64,000 nt of DNA. It comes from MTP4 sp9310u (GTDB taxonomy: Archaea > Halobacteriota > Methanosarcinia > Methanosarcinales > Methanosarcinaceae). Of this stretch, positions 47,887 through 56,502 are shown piece after piece (within the stretch, counting starts at the first letter, position 1; the number at the start of each line of letters is the position of its first letter). The notes below the pieces were generated by a model. The model did not search any database. It was given only the letters and a program-made list of their open reading frames with translations, and was not told where the DNA came from. The stretch spans positions 8,681-72,680 of the forward strand of contig DAOUSW010000004.1 in the NCBI GenBank assembly GCA_030627005.1, in the 5' to 3' direction. A program made the translations under genes and the position numbers.

Positions 47887-48135
47887 ATGTCAAAAAGTGA
47901 TAAAAAAGAACCGTACCCTGTTATCAACATCCTTGAATGCAAAGCCTGCGGTCGCTGTCTCCTGGCATGCCCGAAGGGCGTGCTTTCCATGAGCGAGGAG
48001 CTGAATGAACGCGGGTACCACTACGTGGTATACAAGGGCGAGGGTTGTTCCGGATGTGCGAACTGTTTCTACACCTGCCCTGAACCCCTGGCAATCGAAA
48101 TTCACATCCCTCTAAAGGAGGAGAAGGCCGAATAA
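47887..48135 (+). CDS. 2-oxoacid:ferredoxin oxidoreductase, delta (ferredoxin) subunit
   Basis: An 82-residue two-cluster ferredoxin with CKACGRCLLACP and CSGCANCFYTCPEP, each binding a [4Fe-4S] cluster. It passes electrons between the catalytic subunits and free ferredoxin. GAGG precedes the ATG. It is the first of three closely packed genes, 20 bases before the alpha subunit. Confidence 0.93.
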   Translation: MSKSDKKEPYPVINILECKACGRCLLACPKGVLSMSEELNERGYHYVVYKGEGCSGCANCFYTCPEPLAIEIHIPLKEEKAE

Positions 48136-48155
48136 GGCAGGAGGAGGTATAAAAG

Positions 48156-49211
48156 ATGGCAACACAACTCATAAAAGGCAACTCCGCAGTAATCGTCGGG
48201 GCACTTTACGCCGGATGCGACTGTTTCTTCGGATACCCCATCACTCCGGCAAGTGAAATCCTGCACGATGCGTCCAAATATTTCCCGAAAATAGGCAGGA
48301 AATTCGTCCAGGCCGAGTCCGAAGAAGCCGCAATCAACATGGTCTTCGGTGGAGCATCCGCCGGGCACAGGGTCATGACCTCTTCCTCCGGACCCGGGAT
48401 CAGCCTGATGCAGGAAGGGATGTCCTACCTGGCAGGCGCGGAACTTCCCTGCGCGGTGGTGGACATCATGAGGGCAGGCCCGGGGCTCGGGAACATCGGT
48501 CCCGAACAGGGAGACTACAACCAGGTCGTAAAAGGAGGAGGACACGGAAACTACCAGAATATCGTGCTTGCCCCGAACTCCGTGCAGGAAATGTGCGACA
48601 TGACCATGAAAGCTTTCGAGCTTGCCTTCAAATACCGGAACCCGGCAGTGGTCCTGGCTGACGGGGTGCTCGGGCAGATGATCGAGTCCCTGGAATTCCC
48701 GACAGAAGCCATTGTTCCCGAAATCGACACCTCTTGGGCAGTCAACGGCACGGCGGAAACAAGGCCTAACCTGGTCACTTCGATTTTCCTGGACTTCAAC
48801 GAGCTTGGGCAGTTTAACGAAAAGCTGCAGGCAAAATACGAACTGATCAAGCAAAACGAGGTCGACTACGAGGAATACCTGACCGACGATGCCAGAGTCG
48901 TCCTGGTCTCATACGGGATCAGCAGCAGGATCTGCAGGTCTGCCGTGGACCTTGCCAGAAAGGAAGGTATCAAGGTAGGGCTCTTCAGGCCAAAGACCCT
49001 TTTCCCCTTCCCAGGGGCGCAGTTAAAAGTCCTGGCTGACAAAGGTTGCTCTTTCATCTCAGTGGAGATGAGCAACGGACAGATGGTGGACGACGTCAGG
49101 CTTGCTATCGGCTGCTCACAGCCCGTGGAACTTGTAAACCGCATGGGAGGAAACCTGATCACCCTTGACCAGGTAATGGACAAAATCAGAAAACTTGCAG
49201 GGGAGGCTTGA
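48156..49211 (+). CDS. vorB: 2-oxoacid:ferredoxin oxidoreductase alpha subunit (VorB type)
   Basis: A 351-residue subunit. It starts with KGNSAVIVGALYAGCDCFFGYPITPAS, continues through E-S-E-E-A-A-I-N-M and SSSGPGISLMQEG, as in VorB/KorA/PorA proteins, and has the C-terminal domain (VVLVSYGISSR ... GLFRPKTLFPFP). In the enzyme it helps bind thiamine diphosphate and the 2-oxoacid. AGGAGGT lies upstream of the ATG. It overlaps the start region of the next gene. The VorB-like layout favours branched-chain 2-oxoacids (2-oxoisovalerate and relatives), but substrate range cannot be proved from sequence. Confidence 0.92.
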   Translation: MATQLIKGNSAVIVGALYAGCDCFFGYPITPASEILHDASKYFPKIGRKFVQAESEEAAINMVFGGASAGHRVMTSSSGPGISLMQEGMSYLAGAELPCAVVDIMRAGPGLGNIGPEQGDYNQVVKGGGHGNYQNIVLAPNSVQEMCDMTMKAFELAFKYRNPAVVLADGVLGQMIESLEFPTEAIVPEIDTSWAVNGTAETRPNLVTSIFLDFNELGQFNEKLQAKYELIKQNEVDYEEYLTDDARVVLVSYGISSRICRSAVDLARKEGIKVGLFRPKTLFPFPGAQLKVLADKGCSFISVEMSNGQMVDDVRLAIGCSQPVELVNRMGGNLITLDQVMDKIRKLAGEA

Positions 49212-49213
49212 AA

Positions 49214-50653
49214 ATGGCAGCAAAAATCATAGGCGATGAAAAGGTAATCAAAAGGCCTGACGCCCTGTATGCGGAATTCCCCAGGAAGGGGGGAGCCGCT
49301 CCCACAGCCACCCACTACTGCCCCGGCTGCGGGCACGGGGTCTTGCATAAGCTCATTGCCGAGGCCATTGACGACCTCGGGGTCCAGGACAGGACCGTCA
49401 TGATCAGTCCTGTGGGCTGTGCGGTCTTTGCTTACTATTATTTTGATGCAGGCAATATCCAGGTCGCTCACGGCCGCGCTCCTGCAGTCGGGACCGGGGT
49501 TTCCAGGGCCGAGGATAACGCTGTGGTCATTTCCTACCAGGGTGACGGGGACCTTGCCTCAATCGGCCTGAACGAGACCCTCCAGGCGGCAAACCGGGGC
49601 GAAAAACTTGCTGTCTTCTTCGTAAACAACACCGTCTACGGCATGACCGGCGGACAGATGGCTCCCACGACCCTGATCGGTGAAAAAACCACCACCTGCC
49701 CCGAAGGCCGCGACCCCCGCTTTGCAGGCTATCCGCTCCACATGTGCGAGCTCCTGGACAACCTCAAAGCCCCCGTATTCATCGAAAGGGTGTCGGTTTC
49801 GGACATTTCCCACATAAGGAAAGCCCGCAAGGCCATCCGGAAAGCTCTCGAAGTCCAGCGCGACGGCAAAGGTTACGCCTTTGTGGAAGTGCTTGCCGCC
49901 TGCCCGACCAACCTGAAGATGGACGCCGAACAGGCTATCGAGTTCATCAACGAGGAGATGGAAAAGGAATTCCCGCTCAAGAACTTCAGGGACAACTCCG
50001 AAGAAGCCGAACCCCTCGACCGCGGGACCAGCGACTTCACAAAGGAAACTCTGGACAAGCTCTACGGCATTGAAGCTGAAGCCGAGGAAATACCCCCCAG
50101 GACAGATTTTACCCCTGTCCAGACCAAGATTGCAGGTTTCGGAGGCCAGGGCGTCCTGAGCATGGGCCTGATCCTTGCCCAGGCAGGAGTAAAGGCAGAC
50201 CTCAACGCCTCCTGGTTCCCCTCTTACGGTCCGGAACAGCGCGGCGGCACCTCAAACTGCTCGGTTGTGATTTCCGGTCAGCCCATCGGCTCTCCAACAG
50301 TCTACACCCCGGACATCCTGATAGCCATGAACCGCCCCTCCCTTGAAAAGTTCGAAGGGGCCGTAAGGGCAGGCGGGACCATCCTCTACGACGCCACCAT
50401 CGGGGAGGTCGAAATCCCCGCAGGTATCAAAGCCGTCGCAGTCCCTTCAACCGAAAAAGCCAAAGAAGCCGGGGACGAAAGGGCAGCAAACTCCTTCATG
50501 CTCGGAGTCCTCCTGGGCCTCGGTGTAACCGGTCTCGAAGATGAAGCCTTCAAGGAAGCAATTGCCGAAAACTTCCCGGGAAAGCCCAAAGTCATTGCTT
50601 TCAACCAGCAGGTCCTGGAAGCCGGGGCAAAGTGGGCAAAGGAAAACGCTTGA
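49214..50653 (+). CDS. 2-oxoacid:ferredoxin oxidoreductase, fused beta-gamma subunit
   Basis: A 479-residue fusion. The beta part (about 20-245) has HYCPGCGHGVLHKL, the thiamine-diphosphate motif GDGDLASIGLNE, and N-N-T-V-Y-G-M-T-G-G-Q. A linker (about 250-300) joins it to the gamma part (about 303-479), which starts KIAGFGGQGVLSMG and has SYGPEQRGGTSNC. In many organisms these are separate proteins; here they are one. With CoA and ferredoxin the complex interconverts a 2-oxoacid and acyl-CoA plus CO2. In a methanogen the reductive direction can supply Val, Leu and Ile precursors from activated branched acids. ATG at 49214 follows GGGAGG. Confidence 0.92.
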   Translation: MAAKIIGDEKVIKRPDALYAEFPRKGGAAPTATHYCPGCGHGVLHKLIAEAIDDLGVQDRTVMISPVGCAVFAYYYFDAGNIQVAHGRAPAVGTGVSRAEDNAVVISYQGDGDLASIGLNETLQAANRGEKLAVFFVNNTVYGMTGGQMAPTTLIGEKTTTCPEGRDPRFAGYPLHMCELLDNLKAPVFIERVSVSDISHIRKARKAIRKALEVQRDGKGYAFVEVLAACPTNLKMDAEQAIEFINEEMEKEFPLKNFRDNSEEAEPLDRGTSDFTKETLDKLYGIEAEAEEIPPRTDFTPVQTKIAGFGGQGVLSMGLILAQAGVKADLNASWFPSYGPEQRGGTSNCSVVISGQPIGSPTVYTPDILIAMNRPSLEKFEGAVRAGGTILYDATIGEVEIPAGIKAVAVPSTEKAKEAGDERAANSFMLGVLLGLGVTGLEDEAFKEAIAENFPGKPKVIAFNQQVLEAGAKWAKENA

Positions 50654-50860
50654 GGAAAATATAACTTAGTTTAAATTTTAAACAGGTTAGGAGAATACAA
50701 ATTCCCCCACCTGTTAGAATTCTTTTTTGTACCCTGTACCCAGCATACATATTCAATCTTTTTCTGATATAATTCCAATTTTTTAAAAATGAAATTTACA
50801 AATTTTCCCGGTAACGCCGTGAAGGAAAAAATTAAAATAGATGTGAGAAGTCGTAAAACA

Positions 50861-50917
50861 TAAAGGACGGCAAAACTCAAACATCACCTCTCAAATCTTG
50901 AGTTTTGTCGTTCTTTA
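50861..50917. other. 20-base-pair hairpin after the oxidoreductase operon
   Basis: TAAAGGACGGCAAAACTCAA pairs with TTGAGTTTTGTCGTTCTTTA across a 17-base loop; the only two departures are G-U pairs in RNA. It lies 200 bases past the operon end with no poly-T tail, so it may be a MITE end, an RNA structure or a distal terminator. Confidence 0.6.
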
Positions 50918-51107
50918 TCCATTTTGGCTCCATGCTCTTTTACTGAGGGATTCTTTACGCAAATGACTGTTTTTTTGAGCTAATCGGTGCGTGCGGTGGT
51001 TGGTTTGACTCAAAAAATGGCAGCTTCGTTTTTGAGATATTTTGAAGGCTACCCGGGGGTGGGTTTGTAGAATAGATTTCAATTTGAGACCGGGCAACCG
51101 GACTTAG

Positions 51108-51278
51108 ATGTCTTTCGTCGTTATTTTTCCGAGCGGCAGCGAGGCTGAAGCAGGGAAAGTAAGGGAACAGAAACCCAAAATAATCGCCCGAACTCCCGAA
51201 GATGTCGGAAAAATCCTGACAAACAAGCGTATCCGCCTGCTTCAGGTAATTAGGAAAAACACCGGAATCTTATTTTGA
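51108..51278 (+). pseudogene. Truncated HTH regulator remnant (HVO_A0114-like)
   Basis: A 56-codon ORF: MSFVVIFPSGSEAEAGK, then PKIIARTPEDVGKILTNKRIRLLQVIRKNT. The pattern of a short beta region followed by E-D-V/x-x-x-L-T-x-x-R-x-x-L-L resembles the start of archaeal HVO_A0114-type DNA-binding proteins. It stops where the winged helix should follow, so it is a 5' fragment or a decayed gene. The gaps on both sides (50654-50860, 51279-51530) hold no gene. Confidence 0.5.
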
Positions 51279-51530
51279 ATATTTGAAATTATGTCTGGCT
51301 TCGCTATGAGGTTATAAAAGACAATAACGGAACATATTGATATTTTGTCATTTTTCTTTTCTGATCAGCTACTTTTTTTCTGACCTATTTTTCTGCTACC
51401 CTCAAAAACGGATATTATTATATTGAATGATATAAAAATAAATCACGTTTATTCGAAGAATTAAAGGATTTTTAATCGCTTTTTGGAATTTAAGGAATGA
51501 AAACCATATATTTCAAAAGAGGTCGGAGAT

Positions 51531-52130
51531 ATGGGGGAGAAAGAAAATTCAAACGCGGAAACCAGGGTACAGGAGAACATCGATGAACTGTGCCAGGACA
51601 ATTATGATCTAATAAAAGATGAAATTGTCTCTGCCATAGTGAAGGGAGTTGAAGAAGGAGTCGAAGAGGGAGTTAGAAGCGGGATACTGAACGGGCTAAA
51701 TGAATGTTTTGAGATTGGATTCCTGAACATCAGGGGCAGCCGTGTAAAAAGTATAGAAGAAATAGTGGAAGAAGTGACCTCTGAAACTACCAAAAATAGG
51801 GTAAAGGACCGTGTAAAAAAGGAGACGTGCCCCATCCTGGAACGCAGGGGAGACCTGCTCTGCGACATGATACTGGATGAAATAAAAGAGGAAAGGGAAG
51901 GGGTTCCCGAAGCAGAACTGGACTTAATACGGGCCCTGAATATTGAGAAAATTTGTAAGGACAAAGCAAACGAAATCAAGCAGGATATCAGGCAAAAACT
52001 GCCACAGAACCTCTTTTCGCTTGCTTTATTCGACGGAATGCTGGAGGCAATATCTGAATGTATGAATGAAAACGTTGAAAGCTGCAGCGAAAAAATCCAG
52101 GAAACTGCCCGGCAAAACAGGTCTGTTTAA
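51531..52130 (+). CDS. Helical protein of unknown function
   Basis: A 199-residue, highly charged and mostly helical protein with no membrane segment. Visible features are KGVEEGVEEGVRSGILNGL (near 38-57), a central helix with four Cys in the second half, and a C-terminal helical part (LFDGMLEAISECMNENV). No family is recognised. GAGGTCGGAG precedes the ATG. It is 34 bases upstream of the BACON-like membrane protein, same strand, so the two are probably co-expressed and may interact on the cytoplasmic side. Confidence 0.65.
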   Translation: MGEKENSNAETRVQENIDELCQDNYDLIKDEIVSAIVKGVEEGVEEGVRSGILNGLNECFEIGFLNIRGSRVKSIEEIVEEVTSETTKNRVKDRVKKETCPILERRGDLLCDMILDEIKEEREGVPEAELDLIRALNIEKICKDKANEIKQDIRQKLPQNLFSLALFDGMLEAISECMNENVESCSEKIQETARQNRSV

Positions 52131-52164
52131 ACAGGAGATCCGTCTGAGTTAGTGAGGGGAGATT

Positions 52165-53925
52165 ATGGGGGACAATCAGGACCATAAGGAAATCAAAGAA
52201 CCGTTCGAAGGCCTGGCAAAAGAAATAACGCAAAAGTATACTCAGGAGCTTACCAGAGAAGCATTTAAAAGAGCCCTAAAAAACAAAAGCAAGGATTTGA
52301 GTGAAAAAGAAATCAAAAAGTTAGAAATCCAGCTTAAGAAGTTAACTGACGCAGAAAAGCTCACCCGGTTCGAAAAAGCCTCAGAAGAAATTTCCAGAGA
52401 GATTCTTGAAGGCAAGCTAACGAGCGAGCAAGCAATTGAGGAAATAAGCACGGTCCTGGAAAGTTCCCTTGAAACTGAAGTATCCTTTTTGGCCAGAGCA
52501 ACACCCTCTTTAAAAAACATACCCCTTCCGGTTAAAATAGCACTATATATACTGGTCCCTTTTCTAGCTGTCACGGCTCTTTTAATCATGCCCTCACTTT
52601 CGATATCCGAAGGTGACATGAGCTTCAACCTTTCTGAAGGGGAATCCGATTTCACCCAATTCCAGGTATCCAATGCAGGCGGTGGAATTTTGTTATGGAC
52701 GGCAAGCTCAGACCAGCCATGGATAGCCCTGAGCCCGGAAAGAGGGGGAAATGATGACACTGTTGTCGTTATTGTTGATGCAGGGGGTATGGAAGAGGGA
52801 ACGTACGAAGGAAGCGTCACCGTAAAATCCCCTGCAGGAACGGAAGAATGCCCGGTCTACCTATCGGTGGAACCTTCATATAAAAATCAGAATTCCATTC
52901 TGGAGCTGTCCCCGGATCCGCTATCCTTTAATTTCGATTTGATGGAAGGAGAATCAGGATATGAGGAATTCGAAATATCAAACGGCGGAGAGGGAATCCT
53001 TGAGTGGGAAGTGAGTGCCGACGAAACATGGATAACCCTGAGCCCCGAGAGCGGCACAAATTCGGAAACTGTGACCGTCACAATCGATACCGAGGACCTG
53101 AGCTCTGGGGAAGAATACGAAGGAACAATCACAGTAGAATCGAATGGAGGGGATGAAGAAGGCAGAATATATCTGAATGTGTCGCCAGAAGAAGAACAAA
53201 CAGAGGAAGAACAACAACCTGAGGAAGAAAAACCCGAGGGAGAGGAAGAAGGCACAATAGATCTGAATGTGACGCCAGAAGAAGAACTGCCAGAAGAACA
53301 AACCGAAGAGGAACCGACACTGGCTGTTGATCCGGACCCGCTATCCCTTTATTTCGAGTTGCTTGAAGGGGAATCGGGCTCAGATGAATTCTACATATCA
53401 AATGAAGGAGGAGGTGACCTGGAGTGGGAGGTGCGTGCCGATGAACCATGGATAACCCTGAACCAGGAGAGTGGGACAAATTCGGAAACTGTGTCTGTCA
53501 TAGTTGATACGTATGGCCTGAGTCCAGGGGAAGGATACGAAGGAAACATTACAATAGAATCGAATGGATGGACAGAAGAAGGCATAGTGTATCTGAATGT
53601 GCTGCTAGGGGAAGAACCGATTTTGGCTGTTGATCCGGACCCACTATACTTTAGTTTCGAGTTGATTGAAGGGGAATCGGACTCTGGGGAGTTCTACATC
53701 TCGAATGAAGGAGGAGGCGACCTTGATTGGGAAGTGAGTACTGACGAACCATGGATAACCCTGAGCCCGGAGAGCGGCACAAATTCGGAAACTGTGACTG
53801 TCACAGTTGATACAGAAGACCTGAGCCCTGGGGAAGAATACGAAGGAACAATCACAGTAGAATCGAATGGAGGGGATGAAGAAGGCATAATATATATTGT
53901 GCTGTCATGGGAAGAACCGAGTTGA
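52165..53925 (+). CDS. Membrane-anchored BACON-like repeat protein (frameshifted end)
   Basis: A 586-residue ORF. Cytoplasmic part (about 1-125): two helical stretches with KELTREAFKRAL-like charge and KASEEISREILEGKLTSEQAIEEI. One membrane segment (about 130-150, KIALYILVPFLAVTALLI). Then four extracellular beta-sandwich repeats of about 90 residues, each with the core W-(I/T)-x-L-x-x-E-S-G-T-N-x-x-x-V-x-V-x-(V/I)-D and ending in E-S-N-G. These are like BACON domains, which sit on surface proteins. A P-E-E-E-rich linker splits repeats 2 and 3. AGGGGAGATT precedes the ATG. The frame stops after repeat 4, and two more repeats follow in another frame (next entry). Confidence 0.8.
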   Translation: MGDNQDHKEIKEPFEGLAKEITQKYTQELTREAFKRALKNKSKDLSEKEIKKLEIQLKKLTDAEKLTRFEKASEEISREILEGKLTSEQAIEEISTVLESSLETEVSFLARATPSLKNIPLPVKIALYILVPFLAVTALLIMPSLSISEGDMSFNLSEGESDFTQFQVSNAGGGILLWTASSDQPWIALSPERGGNDDTVVVIVDAGGMEEGTYEGSVTVKSPAGTEECPVYLSVEPSYKNQNSILELSPDPLSFNFDLMEGESGYEEFEISNGGEGILEWEVSADETWITLSPESGTNSETVTVTIDTEDLSSGEEYEGTITVESNGGDEEGRIYLNVSPEEEQTEEEQQPEEEKPEGEEEGTIDLNVTPEEELPEEQTEEEPTLAVDPDPLSLYFELLEGESGSDEFYISNEGGGDLEWEVRADEPWITLNQESGTNSETVSVIVDTYGLSPGEGYEGNITIESNGWTEEGIVYLNVLLGEEPILAVDPDPLYFSFELIEGESDSGEFYISNEGGGDLDWEVSTDEPWITLSPESGTNSETVTVTVDTEDLSPGEEYEGTITVESNGGDEEGIIYIVLSWEEPS

Positions 53926-54499
53926 TCCAGACCCATACTTAAACTTCAGTTTGGCAACGGGAGAACCGGGCTATGAGAAATTCTACATCTCGAATGAAGG
54001 AGGAGGCGACCTCGAGTGGGAAGTGAGTAGACCATGGATACCCCTGAACCAGGAGAGTGGGACAAATTCGAGCATTGTAACCGTAACAGTGGATACGTAT
54101 GGCCTGAGTCCAGGGGAAGGATACGAAGGAAACATTACAATAGAATCGAATGGAGGGACAGAAGAAGGCATAGTATATCTGAATGTGCTAGGGGAAGAAC
54201 CGATTTTGGCTGTTGATCCGGACCCACTTGATCTTGACTATTATGTGCTTACAAACCTTTCATATTCAAGGGAATTCGAAATATTAAACGAAGGGCAGGG
54301 AACTCTTGAGTGGGGGGTTAGCTCTGATGAATCATGGATAACTATTAGTCCAGAAGAGGGAACAAATGAAGAGACTGTAACAGTTACAGTTGATACTGAG
54401 GGAATGGAAACAGGAGTGCATAGAGGGACCATTAAAATAGTCTCAAACGGGGGAAACAAAGAAGGAGAAGTAAATCTAACAGTTTACGAACCTCAGTGA
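53926..54499 (+). pseudogene. Detached last two BACON-like repeats
   Basis: In the next frame two more repeats continue: VDPDPYLNFSL ... YGLSPGEGYEGNITI, and a last one starting ILAVDPDPLDLDYYV and ending LTVYEPQ. At 53918-53926 the sequence reads CCGAGTTGATCC where the sister repeats have CCGATTTTGGCTGTTGATCC, an apparent loss of eight bases that breaks the frame. The ORF start at 53897 belongs to no repeat, so this part has no proper start of its own. Confidence 0.75.
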
Positions 54500-54808
54500 T
54501 ACAAAAGGAGAGTACTGTACCCTTCTGGCCCTGCTTAAAGGACTTCTAAGGAGGGTACCGGTCTTTGGCCCGGGCAAAAACTGCTGCAAATGTTTTATCT
54601 CTGCGCCCTCTGGTTAACCATAAAGAGAAAAGATAATGGAATTGCAGGTCTATCCAAATAAATACAGTTTCAGAATACCTGTGCGATCTATTTTTAAACA
54701 TTAAAAACAAAAGGCCGTCTTAACATTCTAGCCTGTACTATAATTGCAAAATATGCCCGGCACTCACGCCCGGCTCTTAAATTATAAGAAATTCCTTTCT
54801 TCCATACA
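54500..54808. other. Intergenic region before fumarase
   Basis: About 310 bases with an AT-rich zone (54640-54800) that should hold the fumarase promoter. No ORF or repeat is seen. Confidence 0.4.
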
Positions 54809-55663
54809 ATGGTGGTCTTTTTGTCTTCAAAACTTAGTCGTGAAACTTTTATCCGGTCTCTTGTGGACCTTCTCAGAAAAGCGGAAACCGAGCTTTCCGA
54901 TGATGTTGTAAATGCAATCCGAAAAGCCGAAGCCCGGGAGGAAAACCCGGTTGCAAAGTCCCAGCTCCAGGCAATCCTGAAAAACATCGGAATTGCCGAA
55001 AAGCACGGAGTACCCATGTGCCAGGACACAGGCATCCTGATCTTTTTTGTGGAGCTCGGAAGCGAGTTCCGGCCCGAATTTGACCTGGAAAGCGCAATCA
55101 GGGAAGCTGCCGCCCTTGCAACAGTCGAAGTCCCGCTTCGCCCGAACGCTGTGGACCCCCTGACCCGCAAGAATAGCGGGGACAATACGGGAAACGGGAT
55201 CCCGGACATCAACTGGAAACTCGTGCCAGGAAAGCAGCTGAAAATCACGGTTGCTCCGAAAGGCGCTGGCTCGGAAAATATGAGCGCCCTTCGGATGCTG
55301 AACCCCACCGAGGTAGGGAGCATCAGGAGCTTCGTGCTCGAAACGGTGATTAACGCAGGCGGGATGCCCTGTCCTCCCCTGACCCTCGGGGTGGGGATCG
55401 GAGGTTCTTTTGACAAAGCTGCCAGGCTTGCAAAAGAAGCTCTCCTGGAACCCCTTGACAGTCCCATGAGCGAGTTTGAAAAAGAGATCCTTGAAGCCGT
55501 AAACACCCTTGGAATCGGGTGCATGGGCCTGGGGGGCAGCACAACCGCCCTTGCAGTCCACGTAAAAACCGCCCACTGCCATACGGCTTCCCTTCCCGTG
55601 GCGCTGAACATCCAGTGCTGGGCAAACCGGCACGCTTCAATCGTATTCGGAGGGGATGAATAA
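54809..55663 (+). CDS. Fumarate hydratase class I, alpha subunit
   Basis: A 284-residue subunit of the two-part, oxygen-sensitive [4Fe-4S] fumarase that interconverts fumarate and malate. The cluster Cys residues lie in PMCQDTG (near residue 70), GGMPCPP (near 190) and LGIGCMGLGG (near 235). NTGNGIPDINW is the active-site region. The start is ATG at 54809 (MVVFLSSKLSRETF). Its stop overlaps the ATG of the beta gene by one base (TAATG), so the subunits are made together. In methanogens the enzyme serves the partial citric acid cycle. Confidence 0.95.
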   Translation: MVVFLSSKLSRETFIRSLVDLLRKAETELSDDVVNAIRKAEAREENPVAKSQLQAILKNIGIAEKHGVPMCQDTGILIFFVELGSEFRPEFDLESAIREAAALATVEVPLRPNAVDPLTRKNSGDNTGNGIPDINWKLVPGKQLKITVAPKGAGSENMSALRMLNPTEVGSIRSFVLETVINAGGMPCPPLTLGVGIGGSFDKAARLAKEALLEPLDSPMSEFEKEILEAVNTLGIGCMGLGGSTTALAVHVKTAHCHTASLPVALNIQCWANRHASIVFGGDE

Positions 55664-56292
55664 TGGAGTGGCACCTGAAGACCCCGCTGAGCCCGGAGGA
55701 CGTCGAAAAGCTTGATGCCGGGGACATAGTCTATATCTCCGGAGAAATCCTGACAGCCCGGGACGAAGCCCATGCCCGCATCCTGGAATTTGCAGAAAAC
55801 GGAGAAGAGCTTCCTTTCTCCCTTGAAGGAGCGGTAATCTACCACTGCGGCCCCCTCATGCAGCAAACAGGGGAAGTAAAAGACGAAGAGGAAAAAGAAA
55901 GAGAAGAAGGGGAGGAAGAAAAGCCGGGATGGAAAGTGGTCTCAGCCGGCCCAACCACCAGCGGCAGGATGTCAAAGATGACCCCTCCGCTCCTGGAAGC
56001 CCATAACGTGCGGGCAGTAATCGGGAAGGGCGGGATGAAAAACGTTTCCGAAGCAATGAAGGACAAATGTGTCTACCTGGCCTACACCGGAGGTTGTGCA
56101 GCCCTTGCCGCCGAACTGATAAAGGAAGTAAAAACCGTCCACTGGCTTGACCCGGGGATGCCCGAAGCTGTCTGGGTCCTGAGGGTGGAGGAGTTCGGCC
56201 CCCTTATTGTGGGGATTGATTCGAAAGGCAGGGATATTTTTGCGGAAGTAAGGGAAAAGGCTGAGAAAGTGCTTGCAGAGATGGAAAACTGA
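55663..56292 (+). CDS. Fumarate hydratase class I, beta subunit
   Basis: A 209-residue subunit. The start has TPLSPEDV-like KTPLSPEDVEKLDAGDIVYISG and RDEAHARI, then YHCGPLM and SAGPTTSGRMSKM, both conserved in the C-terminal fumarase domain, and VIGKGGM. An insertion rich in Glu and Lys (about residues 72-88, EEEKEREEGEEE) sits in a surface loop between conserved segments. ATG overlaps the alpha stop. The gene ends before a long hairpin. Confidence 0.95.
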   Translation: MEWHLKTPLSPEDVEKLDAGDIVYISGEILTARDEAHARILEFAENGEELPFSLEGAVIYHCGPLMQQTGEVKDEEEKEREEGEEEKPGWKVVSAGPTTSGRMSKMTPPLLEAHNVRAVIGKGGMKNVSEAMKDKCVYLAYTGGCAALAAELIKEVKTVHWLDPGMPEAVWVLRVEEFGPLIVGIDSKGRDIFAEVREKAEKVLAEMEN

Positions 56293-56333
56293 AAAAACTA
56301 TAGTCCCGGACGTAAATATTTGCACTTATTTTA

Positions 56334-56418
56334 TAACCACGGAAGACACGGAAAGCACGGAAGGGTTGTATCCCTATTTCTCCTATTCCGTCCGTGTTTT
56401 CCGTGCTTTCTGTGGTTA
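56334..56418. other. 31-base-pair hairpin between convergent genes
   Basis: TAACCACGGAAGACACGGAAAGC...GG (56334-56364) pairs with the right arm (56388-56418) over a 23-base loop. Of 31 positions 26 are Watson-Crick, and several of the others become G-U pairs in RNA. It separates the fumarase genes from the MFS gene. It could stop transcription from both sides or be a small mobile repeat of the genome. Confidence 0.65.
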
Positions 56419-56502
56419 AACTTTCACTTGATATTAGTGAAGAAATTTGGATCCTTGACTATAATTAAAAGTTGAGCTCAAATCCTGAGCTCAAACCCTG
56501 TT

